NCBI RefSeq assembly: GCF_003056345.1
Contig: NZ_PYWB01000009.1
Coordinates: 62,001-126,000 of the forward strand
From: Devosia submarina
Lineage (GTDB): Bacteria; Pseudomonadota; Alphaproteobacteria; Rhizobiales; Devosiaceae
DNA length: 64,000 nt
Direction of reading: 5' to 3'
The notes beneath the pieces were generated by a model that worked only from the letters and a program-made list of their open reading frames with translations, was not told where the DNA came from and ran no database searches. A program made the position numbers and the translations under genes. Positions 10,219-17,854 of this stretch are shown here, in pieces (positions within the stretch are counted from its first letter, which is position 1; every line of letters starts with the position of its first letter).

Positions 10219-11025
10219 CTAGTGCGGCTCCTTGGCGTCGGCGACGCCCAGGAGCCAATAGCCGGCGGCCTTGACATATTCGGGGTTGAAGCCGCGCTCT
10301 TCGGTGAGGTGGGCGCGTACGGCTTTGCTGATGGACGACTCACCGGCGATATAGGCGTAGGCCGTGCCGCTGGGGAAAGCCTGGCGCTTGACGGCTTGGA
10401 GGAGGAGATCGGTGGTTCCGGCGGCCAGGCCGTTGCGGTGGCAGTAGATGAGATCAAGGTCGGTCTGCGTTTCGAAACGCTGCTCTTCGGCTTGATCCGC
10501 CACCTCGATGATGGCGACGACGCGAGCGCCGGCGGGCAGTTCCTCGATGCGGCGGCCAATGGCGGGGAGGGCGGTTTCATCGCCGACAAGGAGATACCAG
10601 TCGAACGCCGCCGGCACCACAAGCGAGCCGCGCGGGCCGCCGATCACGAGCTTCTGCCCGATCTCGGCCTGAGCGGCCCAGCTGGAGGCCGGGCCATCGC
10701 CATGAAGCACGAAATCAAGCTCAAGCGTGCCTTTGGCCACGTCCCAATAGCGAGGGGTATAATCCCGCATCTCCGGTTTTTCACCCGGGGCAAACTCTGC
10801 GCCGCGCTCGCCGATGGGTGCGGTATGAGGCTCCACGCCGTCGGGGAAAAAGAAAGCCTTGATGTGGTCGGCGTGTCCGGCCGAGGCAAACCCCGTCATG
10901 TCGCCATGGAGCGAAATGCGGCGCATGCGCGGGGTGATATCCACCACATCCGTCACTTCGAGCAGCCGCATGCGCGTGTCATGGCGAATGCGGATGGGGG
11001 CGCGGGGGTCAAGGTTTTCGGTCAT
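10219..11025 (-). CDS. Siderophore-interacting protein (NAD(P)H-dependent ferric-siderophore reductase family)
   Basis: A 268-residue SIP-family flavoprotein. The N-terminal FAD-binding barrel (about 15-135) includes RDYTPRYW; the C-terminal half (about 140-260) contains the family segment LVGDETALPAIGRRIEEL and the AGE and AGYW motifs. Family members release iron in the cytoplasm by reducing imported ferric siderophores. No siderophore receptor or transporter gene is adjacent. The start is preceded by AGGA eight bases upstream, embedded in an inverted repeat (11031-11060), so expression is likely iron-controlled. Confidence 0.9.
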   Translation of the reverse strand: MTENLDPRAPIRIRHDTRMRLLEVTDVVDITPRMRRISLHGDMTGFASAGHADHIKAFFFPDGVEPHTAPIGERGAEFAPGEKPEMRDYTPRYWDVAKGTLELDFVLHGDGPASSWAAQAEIGQKLVIGGPRGSLVVPAAFDWYLLVGDETALPAIGRRIEELPAGARVVAIIEVADQAEEQRFETQTDLDLIYCHRNGLAAGTTDLLLQAVKRQAFPSGTAYAYIAGESSISKAVRAHLTEERGFNPEYVKAAGYWLLGVADAKEPH

Positions 11026-11030
11026 AAGCT

Positions 11031-11060
11031 ATATTCCTGAGCGGCAGCGTCAGGAATTAT
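11031..11060. promoter_or_regulatory. Inverted repeat over the ribosome-binding site of the siderophore-interacting protein gene
   Basis: ATTCCTGA (11033-11040) and TCAGGAAT (11050-11057) are perfect eight-base arms with a nine-base spacer. The palindrome extends outward to CTATA/TATAG with one inserted base. Its centre matches the TGA-N9-TCA form known for the rhizobial iron-responsive RirA box. One arm contains the AGGA ribosome-binding site of the leftward gene, so the same element could instead act as a translational hairpin. Confidence 0.5.
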
Positions 11061-11094
11061 AGGCAGAGCCAAGGCTTGGCAAGTTCTCTCGGGG

Positions 11095-12405
11095 CTAGAG
11101 CAGGCCCAGCATGCGGTCCTGCTCCAGGCGCAGGGCATAAAGGCGGGTGGATTGGTCCGGCTGGCTGTTGAGGGCCGTCAGCAACTCACCCTTTTTGACG
11201 GGCGCCGTCACCCTGCCGCCCTCTAATAGCCCCACGGGAACGGCCTTGGCGGCGCGGCTGTCGGTGATGGTCATGGTATAAGAGCGGTAGCAGGTTTCCC
11301 CGATCGCATCCAAGCTCTCGCCTATTTGCAGATCCCGCTTTGCCACGGCACAGACTTCGGCAACGGGCTGGGGCAGGGGGACCATGTCTGGCTTGCCATG
11401 AAGCATGATGCGCGCGCAGGTCAGCGGCACTTCAAGGCTTGTGAGGTGATAGGGGCGGAAGAAGCTATAATAGGGGCCATGGCCGATATGCAGATCGTCC
11501 ATGCGCTCGATAATGCGGGGGTGCTCGGCCTTGACGATCACAAAGACGCCAGGGGCCACCCCCTTGCCGATGGTGTAGTCCACTACGCCCATGCGGTTGA
11601 GAATGCCGCCATCCTCGCGCGGGATCAAAACCTTGGCCATGTCGTCGCGATCGGCCTTGGGGCCGTGCATGCCGGGAACGTCGGGAACAAGGCCCGTCGC
11701 ATTGGCGATGGCGCACATTTCAACAGCGGTTTTCGAGCCGTCGACGAACTCCACCAGCATGCGCGGGTTCATGTTGCGGCGCGTGGCTTCTTCGCGGTAT
11801 TCGTCCGGAACGGCATCGTGGCGCAGCGGATTGTTCTTGCCCTTGCCCGCGGCAACGATGGGCAGCCCCAGCGCTGAAACAAATTCGATCAATTCCATGC
11901 ACGAGCTTGGCTCGTCCCCGGCCCCCACGGAATAAACCACGCCCAGCTTGTCGGCCTGCGCCTTGAGATAAGGTCCGATAGTCACATCGGCCTCCACATT
12001 CATCATGACGAGGTGCTTGCCGTGTTCCATGGCAAGGAGGTCATAGTCGGCCGCAACGCCGGGCTTGCCGGTGGCATCGATCACCACGTCGATATTGGGT
12101 GTGGTGACCAGGGTTTCGGCCGAGGTGATGGCGATCTTGCCTGCTTCAATGGCAGCCAGCGCCTGTGCCGGGCTGTCGGCCGTGCGGCCCTTGCTGTCCT
12201 CGCCATAGGCGATCCGCATCGCCTCGAGCGCTGTATGCGGACGGCGGGTCGCAATGGCGGCCATTTCAATGCCTGCCATCAACGACATCTGGGTAACGAG
12301 GTCAGTGCCCATTTCGCCCGAGCCGATCACGCCCACCCGGATCGGCTTGCCAGTTTCGGCACGAGCGGCAAGGTCGCGGGCGATCCCGGTCAGGGCAATG
12401 GTCAT
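11095..12405 (-). CDS. NAD(P)-dependent oxidoreductase, homoserine-dehydrogenase-like, with C-terminal SAF domain
   Basis: A 436-residue protein. An N-terminal Rossmann fold (IRVGVIGSGEMGTDL, residues 22-36) resembles the NAD-binding domain of homoserine dehydrogenase and Gfo/Idh enzymes. The C-terminal about 75 residues look like a SAF domain (KRDLQIGESLDAIG and VPVGLLEGG). Such proteins are sometimes mislabelled FlgA because of the SAF domain, but there is no signal peptide or flagellar context. The family includes carbohydrate-acid oxidoreductases; the substrate here is unknown. It is monocistronic and divergent from the chemotaxis operon. Confidence 0.75.
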   Translation of the reverse strand: MTIALTGIARDLAARAETGKPIRVGVIGSGEMGTDLVTQMSLMAGIEMAAIATRRPHTALEAMRIAYGEDSKGRTADSPAQALAAIEAGKIAITSAETLVTTPNIDVVIDATGKPGVAADYDLLAMEHGKHLVMMNVEADVTIGPYLKAQADKLGVVYSVGAGDEPSSCMELIEFVSALGLPIVAAGKGKNNPLRHDAVPDEYREEATRRNMNPRMLVEFVDGSKTAVEMCAIANATGLVPDVPGMHGPKADRDDMAKVLIPREDGGILNRMGVVDYTIGKGVAPGVFVIVKAEHPRIIERMDDLHIGHGPYYSFFRPYHLTSLEVPLTCARIMLHGKPDMVPLPQPVAEVCAVAKRDLQIGESLDAIGETCYRSYTMTITDSRAAKAVPVGLLEGGRVTAPVKKGELLTALNSQPDQSTRLYALRLEQDRMLGLL

Positions 12406-12470
12406 GTTGTCTTCCAGTGTATACCTGCTCCCTGCCTAGCCTTGGCTGCTTGCCCCGTGCAAGGAAAACT

Positions 12471-12557
12471 ATGTCCCAGGATACGTCTCAGGCACCGCAA
12501 TGGTTCAGCCTTGATTGTGGGGCCATACAGCTTTTGCTTGCTGCGGAAGCCAAGTGA
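12471..12557 (+). other. Possible 28-codon open frame ahead of the chemotaxis operon
   Basis: An ATG at 12471 with AAGGA five bases upstream opens a 28-codon frame ending TGA at 12557, between the SAF oxidoreductase and the STAS gene. It could be a leader peptide or chance. The encoded peptide (FSLDCGAIQLLLAAEAK at its end) is not recognised. Confidence 0.2.
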
Positions 12558-12647
12558 TTGTGCAAGGCGCGGGCGAACTTAGCACTTCTTAAACCGTTCC
12601 CGTGGAAACTGCCGAGCGGAGAGGAACTCCAGGGGCAGCATCTCATC

Positions 12648-12938
12648 ATGGTCAGCAAGGGCAGAAAACCAATCGCTTTGCCTGCGATCATCGATCTCGA
12701 CTCGCTTGATGGCATTCGGGACGGATTGATTGACGCGATCGAGGAGGGGCCGGTCACGGTTGACGCCAGCGCCGTGGAGCGCGTGTCGACCAATGCCCTA
12801 ATCATGCTGATCAGCGCCGCCGAGACGGCCCGCCGAAACCAGTTTGACTTTGCCATAGAGCAGCCGAGCGCGACAATGATGACCGCGATCGATCGATTGG
12901 GCCTGGGTGCCCAGTTTTCCCCAATGATGAGAGGGTAA
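12648..12938 (+). CDS. STAS-domain protein, CheS-like, first gene of the che operon
   Basis: Ninety-six residues from the ATG at 12648. The core (VTVDASAVERVSTNALIMLISAAETARR) follows the STAS pattern of strand-loop-helix, but the usual phosphorylatable serine region reads VSTNAL. It sits directly before cheY1-cheA, the position and size of CheS in Sinorhizobium meliloti, where CheS binds CheA and speeds phosphate drain through CheY1. The function is inferred from position and fold. The open frame extends upstream to 12558, but only through a TTG codon with no good ribosome site. The stop is seven bases before cheY1. Confidence 0.7.
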   Translation: MVSKGRKPIALPAIIDLDSLDGIRDGLIDAIEEGPVTVDASAVERVSTNALIMLISAAETARRNQFDFAIEQPSATMMTAIDRLGLGAQFSPMMRG

Positions 12939-12945
12939 CAAGACT

Positions 12946-13305
12946 GTGCGCGTTCTGACAGTGGACGATTCAAGAACAATCCTGGCCATGCTGCACCATA
13001 CGCTGAGCAATGCAGGATTCGAGGTATTGCAGGCCGAGGACGGCCAGCAGGGGCTCGATGTGCTCAAGACCCAGGACGTGGATGTGGTAATCACCGACAT
13101 CAACATGCCGGTGATGGATGGCATCGAGTTCATCCGCAATGTGCGCGCCAGCGGGCAGCACCAGAGCCTGCCGATCCTGATCCTGACCACCGAGACCTCA
13201 CAGGACAAGCGCGACCAGGGCAAGGCTGCGGGCGGCACGGGCTGGATCGTAAAGCCCTTTGATCCGGAAAAGCTGATCTCGGTGATCCACCGCGTCGTCC
13301 ACTGA
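12946..13305 (+). CDS. cheY: Chemotaxis response regulator CheY (CheY1 position)
   Basis: A stand-alone receiver domain of 119 residues. The acidic pocket is D7/D8, the phospho-acceptor D51 (VVITDINMP), the switch threonine near 81 and the conserved lysine K103 in VKPF. There is no output domain. It starts at GTG seven bases after the STAS gene and is followed by cheA. In rhizobia the CheY encoded beside cheA acts mainly as a phosphate sink, while the one at the operon end contacts the motor. The same division is plausible here but not shown. Confidence 0.95.
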   Translation: MRVLTVDDSRTILAMLHHTLSNAGFEVLQAEDGQQGLDVLKTQDVDVVITDINMPVMDGIEFIRNVRASGQHQSLPILILTTETSQDKRDQGKAAGGTGWIVKPFDPEKLISVIHRVVH

Positions 13306-13342
13306 ACTACGCCTGAACCCAGAAGGGTTGAATGAGCCTCCC

Positions 13343-15655
13343 ATGAGCGATCTGGACGACTTCAAAGCCACCTATTTCGACGAGTGTTCCGAGCTTCTGA
13401 CCGAGCTTGAAGAACAGTTTGCCGCCATTGAAGCAGGTGAGCGCGATGCCGACCGGCTCAATGCCGTGTTCCGCGCTATCCACTCCATCAAGGGCGGCGC
13501 AGGGGCGTTCGGCTTTTCCGCGCTTGTGGGCTTTGCCCATGCCTATGAAACTCTTCTTGATTATGTGCGGGATGGGCGGATCGAGCTCAGCGACGACGTG
13601 GTCGTCCTTTGCATCCGCGCCAATGACATCGTCGCCGACCATGTGAAGGCCGCTCAAACGGGCGATGCCCTGCCGGCCGAATACGGGCTTGATGAAAAGG
13701 CGCGCTTTGACGCGCTGGCACGCGGCGATTCCATCGGGGACGATGATGATTCTGGCGGCGAGCCGATGGACGAGTTCGACATCGATTTCACGCCCGTCAT
13801 GGTGCGCCTCGATGCCGCCGAAGACCAAAGCGAAGAGCTTCCTGACACGTTTGAAATGCCCCCTATGCAGGCCGAAGCCGGCCATTGGGAAATCCGCTTC
13901 ACTCCCTATCGTGCGCTTTATGCGCGCGCCAATGATCCGCTGCTGCTGTTTCGCGAGCTGGCTGCCCTGGGCGAGATGCACGTGCGCGCCATTCTGGGCG
14001 AGGTCCCGCCGCTTTCGGACTTTGAACCTTTTGCGGTTTACTGCTCCTGGGAAATCACCCTGGTCAGCGCGACCCTGACCGAAGCGGCCATTCGCGAAGT
14101 GTTCGAATTCGTGGATGGCGATTGCGACATCAGCATCGTCCAGGTGGGCAGCCAAGGGACAGCATCGGCGGCCATTATCGCGCCGCCAGCCTTTGTTGAT
14201 GCTGAACTGGCGCGCCTGCGCTCGCAGGAACAAAATCTGATGGCGCTGGCCGATGATGAAATGGGCGAGTTGCTGAGCTTTACGCCCGAGCCGGCGCCCG
14301 CGGCCCCAACGATCCAGGACAATTTTGAAGCTGCGCCTGCGCTCAGCTTTGCCGAACTTGCTGAAACCATCCAGCCCAAAGCCGCCCCTCAAACCGCGGC
14401 CAAGGCGAACCCGCCCAAGCCAACCCTTGTGCCAGCAGCACCTGCAGATGGCGAGGAAAGCCATGGCCGCAGCGTGGGCGTGCAGTCGATCCGCGTTGAT
14501 CTCGACAAGGTCGACCGCGTGGTCAACATGGTCGGCGAGCTCGTGATCACCCAGTCCATGCTGACCCAGCAGATGGATGAAACCCTGCGCGCGCGCTATA
14601 CCGAACTGGTGCGCGGGCTCGAGGTTCTGGCGCAGACCACGCGTGGCCTGCAGGACTCAGTGATGGCTATTCGCGCCCAGCCGGTAAAATCGGTATTTTC
14701 GCGCATGCCGCGCCTCGTGCGCGAGCTGGCCAACAAGACGGGCAAGCGGATCAAGCTCGAAACCATTGGCGAGAATACCGAGATCGACAAGACGGTGATC
14801 GAGCAGCTGAGCGATCCCCTTACGCACATGATCCGCAATTCGGCCGACCATGGCATCGAAACGCCCGAAAAGCGCTCGGCCATGGGCAAGCCCGAAATCG
14901 GCACGGTTCGGCTTTCCGCCGAGCAGGCGGGCGGCAATATCCTGATCGTTGTGGAAGATGATGGCGCGGGCATCAACCGCGAGCGCGTGCTGCAGCTGGC
15001 GCGCGACAAGGGCATCGTGGCGCCCGACGCCAACCTTTCCGACGAGCAGATCGACCAACTGATCTTTGCGCCGGGCTTTTCCACCGCCGAAGCGCTCAGC
15101 GATATTTCGGGCCGCGGCGTGGGCATGGACGTAGTCTTGTCCAACATCAAGAAAATCGGCGGCTCGGTGCATGTCCGCTCCTGGACGGGCAAGGGTACAC
15201 GCATGACCCTGCGCCTACCGCTGACGCTTGCGGTGCTCGACGTCATGCTGGTCAAGGTCGGTGAATCGCCATACGTCGTGCCGCTCTCTTCCATCGTCGA
15301 AACCATCCAGTGCTCGCGCGCGAGCTTTGAGCGGGTGCCGAGTGGCGAACGCGTGCTGCAGGTGCGGGGCGAATATGTTCAGGTGATCGACCTGGCGCAG
15401 CGCTTCAACATGGCTGGCGGCTCGGCGCATGACGACCGGTTCGTCGTGCTGTGCGAGGCCGAGGGCAGCCACAAGGTGGCGCTGATCGTCGACGACATTA
15501 TCGGCCAGCAGCAGGTCGTCATCAAATCTCTGGAAGAGAATTTCGAACGCGTCGACGGCATTGCCGGCGGCACGATCCTGGGCGACGGCAATGTCGCGCT
15601 GATCGTGGACGTGCAGGGGCTCAAGACTGCGATTGTCCACAAGAATGCAGCTTAG
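13343..15655 (+). CDS. cheA: Chemotaxis histidine kinase CheA
   Basis: The central kinase of the receptor array, 770 residues. P1 Hpt domain has the phosphorylated histidine at H47 (AIHSIKGGAGAFGF). A CheY/CheB-docking-like domain occupies about 150-270, followed by an Ala/Pro-rich linker. P3 dimerisation begins about 380, P4 ATPase carries the N box HMIRNSADHGIE near 495 and G box GRGVGMDVV near 590, and P5 is a CheW-like domain from about 640. The ATG at 13343 gives the normal CheA start; a TTG at 13328 also fits the frame. It lies between cheY1 and cheW in one transcript. Confidence 0.97.
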   Translation: MSDLDDFKATYFDECSELLTELEEQFAAIEAGERDADRLNAVFRAIHSIKGGAGAFGFSALVGFAHAYETLLDYVRDGRIELSDDVVVLCIRANDIVADHVKAAQTGDALPAEYGLDEKARFDALARGDSIGDDDDSGGEPMDEFDIDFTPVMVRLDAAEDQSEELPDTFEMPPMQAEAGHWEIRFTPYRALYARANDPLLLFRELAALGEMHVRAILGEVPPLSDFEPFAVYCSWEITLVSATLTEAAIREVFEFVDGDCDISIVQVGSQGTASAAIIAPPAFVDAELARLRSQEQNLMALADDEMGELLSFTPEPAPAAPTIQDNFEAAPALSFAELAETIQPKAAPQTAAKANPPKPTLVPAAPADGEESHGRSVGVQSIRVDLDKVDRVVNMVGELVITQSMLTQQMDETLRARYTELVRGLEVLAQTTRGLQDSVMAIRAQPVKSVFSRMPRLVRELANKTGKRIKLETIGENTEIDKTVIEQLSDPLTHMIRNSADHGIETPEKRSAMGKPEIGTVRLSAEQAGGNILIVVEDDGAGINRERVLQLARDKGIVAPDANLSDEQIDQLIFAPGFSTAEALSDISGRGVGMDVVLSNIKKIGGSVHVRSWTGKGTRMTLRLPLTLAVLDVMLVKVGESPYVVPLSSIVETIQCSRASFERVPSGERVLQVRGEYVQVIDLAQRFNMAGGSAHDDRFVVLCEAEGSHKVALIVDDIIGQQQVVIKSLEENFERVDGIAGGTILGDGNVALIVDVQGLKTAIVHKNAA

Positions 15656-15709
15656 CCGCTGAGTTTATGCGTAGTCGCCCAGAACAGGCGGCAGAAAGGC
15701 TTGAAAGAA

Positions 15710-16198
15710 ATGGAAGCGCTCGGTTTGCGCGACGATATGGGCGATAAATCGGCCTTGGCCGCCCACAATTCCCTCCAGCTGATCGCTTTTTCTATTGGCG
15801 AGCAGACCTATGGCGTGGAAATCACCACGGTGCGCGAGATCCGCGCCTGGAATGGGGCAACACCCCTGCCCAATACGCGCGAATTCGTGCGTGGCGTCAT
15901 TAATCTGCGCGGCACCATCGTGCCCATTTTCGATTTGCGCGCCCGCTTTGGCGACGGCCAGACCACGCCCACCAAGAACCATGTCGTTGTGGTGATGAGC
16001 GTCGGCGACAAATGGGTTGGCATACTGGTGGACGCTGTGTCCGACATCCTCACCGTCTCTCGTGACGACATTCACAATGTCCCCGAAGGCAATTCAATCG
16101 ATACCGAGCTGCTCAACGGCATTGTCACCCACGACAGCCGCATGGTGGGGCTCATCGATCTGCACGCGGTTGTGTCGGGCGCCAAGGTCGACGCGTAA
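15710..16198 (+). CDS. cheW: Chemotaxis coupling protein CheW
   Basis: A 162-residue adaptor linking receptors to CheA. The two SH3-like barrels are seen in LIAFSIGEQTYGVEITTVREI, then RGVINLRGTIVPIFDLRARFG, then the NHVVVVM strand and a valine-rich third segment. It follows cheA by 54 bases and precedes a strong terminator, so it is the last gene of the first che transcript. The start is uncertain between the ATG at 15710 (GAAAGAA upstream) and the ATG at 15737. Confidence 0.95.
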   Translation: MEALGLRDDMGDKSALAAHNSLQLIAFSIGEQTYGVEITTVREIRAWNGATPLPNTREFVRGVINLRGTIVPIFDLRARFGDGQTTPTKNHVVVVMSVGDKWVGILVDAVSDILTVSRDDIHNVPEGNSIDTELLNGIVTHDSRMVGLIDLHAVVSGAKVDA

Positions 16199-16220
16199 GC
16201 GGCTCAGTGTCGGCTTCAGA

Positions 16221-16242
16221 AGGGCGCTCCGGCGCCCTTTTT
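16221..16242 (+). terminator. Intrinsic terminator after cheW
   Basis: AGGGCGC, a short TCCG loop and GCGCCCT form a perfect stem followed by a run of five T residues. It lies 23 bases after the cheW stop and closes the STAS-cheY-cheA-cheW transcript. Confidence 0.9.
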
Positions 16243-16388
16243 GTTTGCTGGCGTATAAGAACATTGGTGAACAGCCATTCCAGTTGGACGCAGCTGTTCC
16301 AACGTCCAACCAGGCTTGCGACCTTGGGCGCATTCTTGCCTGCATCCATAGCCAGCGATCTGCGTTGGTCAATGGACAGGAGGTGACG

Positions 16389-16619
16389 ATGACTAGTGAA
16401 CCGGCAATCCTGATTTGGCTTCCAATCGGCGACGTGCCTCAAGAGCCATCCTTTGCTGCGGCCAGTGCCGTGGCCTATTCCTCGCTCGCCGACGCACTGA
16501 CCGCCGCCTACAAGGAAGACAGGCCGGAGGTTCCCTGGATATCAACGTCGCAGGCCGTCTACAGCCCTGAAAAGATCAGGTTGATGGCAGAGGCGGCCAT
16601 CGACGGCGAGTCGGACTAA
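16389..16619 (+). CDS. Hypothetical 76-aa protein inside the chemotaxis locus
   Basis: Not recognised. The ATG at 16389 has an excellent ribosome site (AGGAGGT, five bases away). The protein is small and acidic, starts MTSEPAILIWLPIGDVPQEP, and is rich in Ala and Ser in the middle. It has no transmembrane segment, signal peptide or Cys. It follows the cheW terminator by 146 bases, so it has its own promoter or depends on read-through, and it converges with the CheT-like gene 24 bases downstream. A chemotaxis role is suggested only by position. Confidence 0.6.
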   Translation: MTSEPAILIWLPIGDVPQEPSFAAASAVAYSSLADALTAAYKEDRPEVPWISTSQAVYSPEKIRLMAEAAIDGESD

Positions 16620-16643
16620 AAACCATCGGCAGGTTCGCCCAGG

Positions 16644-16997
16644 CTAGAACAGCTCGGCATCCCCATGGCTTTGATGGGCGGCGATGCCCGAGAGCGCCGG
16701 AACGCGCAATTCATCCAGCGTCAGGCTCGCCCAGATCTCGTCATAGACGCTGTCGGGGGCAGTTGGCGGCAAAAGAGCGAACTGGCGCACGGCAAGGGCC
16801 ATGTTGTGGCAGCGCTGCTCGATGCGGTCCTGGCCCTGGAGGGCCGTGATGATCATGCCCACAGCCTGGCGCACCGAAGCGTCCCTGCTAACGTCGCTGT
16901 CGGCCAGAAGCTCGAGCGCTTCTGTTATGCCTTCCAGCATGGAAGCGGTTTGGCGTGCCGTCTCGTCGAGCTCTCGCGCGAGTTTCTGCAGTGACAT
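16644..16997 (-). CDS. CheT-like protein: putative CheY phosphatase with DXXXQ motif
   Basis: A 117-residue, mostly helical, soluble protein. Residues 57-61 are DRIEQ, a DXXXQ motif like the catalytic motif of CheZ-type phosphatases and of CheT from Sinorhizobium meliloti, a small protein encoded at the end of that che operon and reported to promote CheY1 dephosphorylation. Size matches CheT. The helix holding the motif (GMIITALQGQDRIEQRCHNM) resembles the CheZ catalytic helix. Here the gene is leftward, faces away from cheD and lies at the edge of the first che transcript. The C-terminal AELF could be a docking tail. Assignment is by motif and neighbourhood. Confidence 0.6.
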   Translation of the reverse strand: MSLQKLARELDETARQTASMLEGITEALELLADSDVSRDASVRQAVGMIITALQGQDRIEQRCHNMALAVRQFALLPPTAPDSVYDEIWASLTLDELRVPALSGIAAHQSHGDAELF

Positions 16998-17092
16998 TCA
17001 AATACTGATCCTAGCCCTGGGAGCGACACTACAGCGCAATGTCTAAAGCGAATGTTGCAAACAGGGGAAATGACCGCTCCCATGGCCACGTG

Positions 17093-17109
17093 GTTAGCGA
17101 TTGGCTAAC
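17093..17109. promoter_or_regulatory. Inverted repeat between the CheT-like gene and cheD
   Basis: GTTAGC and GCTAAC are perfect six-base arms with a five-base spacer, in the 163-base divergent region between the CheT-like gene and cheD. It is well placed to control both transcripts. Chance cannot be excluded. Confidence 0.3.
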
Positions 17110-17160
17110 GGGTTTTCCTTTAGTGTCAGCATATTATCTTATCGGGATTCTGCCAGTTCG

Positions 17161-17751
17161 ATGCCATTGCCCAATTCCTTGCCGCCCGAATTTGACCGCG
17201 GCGTTGTCACGACAGTGCATCAGGGCGATTGCCACGTATCGGATGCAACCGATCTCACCTATTCCACAGTGCTGGGCTCGTGCATTTCGGCCTGCGTGCG
17301 CGATCGCGTGGCCAATGTGGGCGGCATGAACCACTTCCTTCTTGCCGAGCAGTCGGGCTCCGCCAAGGACCGCTATGGCGCTTCGGCCCGCTATGGCGCC
17401 TTTGCCATGGAGCAGTTGATCAACAAGGTGCTCACGCGGGGGACCGGGCGAAAGGGCAATCTCGAGATCAAGGTCTTTGGTGGCGGCAAGATCAATTCTG
17501 CGCTGGATGATGTGGGCGCCAAGAACATTGAATTCGTGCGCCAGTTCCTAGCGCTTGAAGGCTATGTCGCTACCAGCGAAGATCTAGGCGGCAGCTATGC
17601 GCGCCGCGTCCTGTTCAAGCCCCATTCTGGGCGCGCTTTCGTGAAACGCCTCGACAGCGATGCGGGCGCCAATGTGGCGCGTGAAGAAATCGCCTTGGCC
17701 AAGCGGCGCATTATTGTTCCGGCGCCGGTGGACGATATTGAATTGTTCTAG
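17161..17751 (+). CDS. cheD: Chemoreceptor glutamine deamidase CheD
   Basis: Deamidates receptor glutamines and tunes receptor output. In 196 residues the catalytic cysteine is C41 (VLGSCISACVRD) and the histidine H58 (GGMNHFLL). The ATG at 17161 is the first good start; the open frame extends upstream to 17101 without a better one. It opens the second che group cheD-mcp-cheR-cheB-cheY. In rhizobia cheD usually follows cheY2 at the end of the operon, so its place at the head is a rearrangement. Confidence 0.95.
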   Translation: MPLPNSLPPEFDRGVVTTVHQGDCHVSDATDLTYSTVLGSCISACVRDRVANVGGMNHFLLAEQSGSAKDRYGASARYGAFAMEQLINKVLTRGTGRKGNLEIKVFGGGKINSALDDVGAKNIEFVRQFLALEGYVATSEDLGGSYARRVLFKPHSGRAFVKRLDSDAGANVAREEIALAKRRIIVPAPVDDIELF

Positions 17752-17854
17752 AGCAATCCTTCCGAAAGCTTGGTGAGCGAAGTCTTACCGGTTCATTGGC
17801 CGTTATAGATTTGATTAACCATTCTTGGACTAAGGTCTTGGGCAATCAATCCCG

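Noticed and set aside
11095..12405. Reading the SAF-domain protein as flagellar FlgA
   Set aside because: It lacks a signal peptide, has an N-terminal NAD-binding fold and is not in a flagellar cluster.
17808..17830. TTAACCAT half-site before the operon receptor, and similar TTAA motifs before the tandem receptors, as CtrA boxes
   Set aside because: No partner half-site at the required seven-base spacing was found; a single half-site is too weak.
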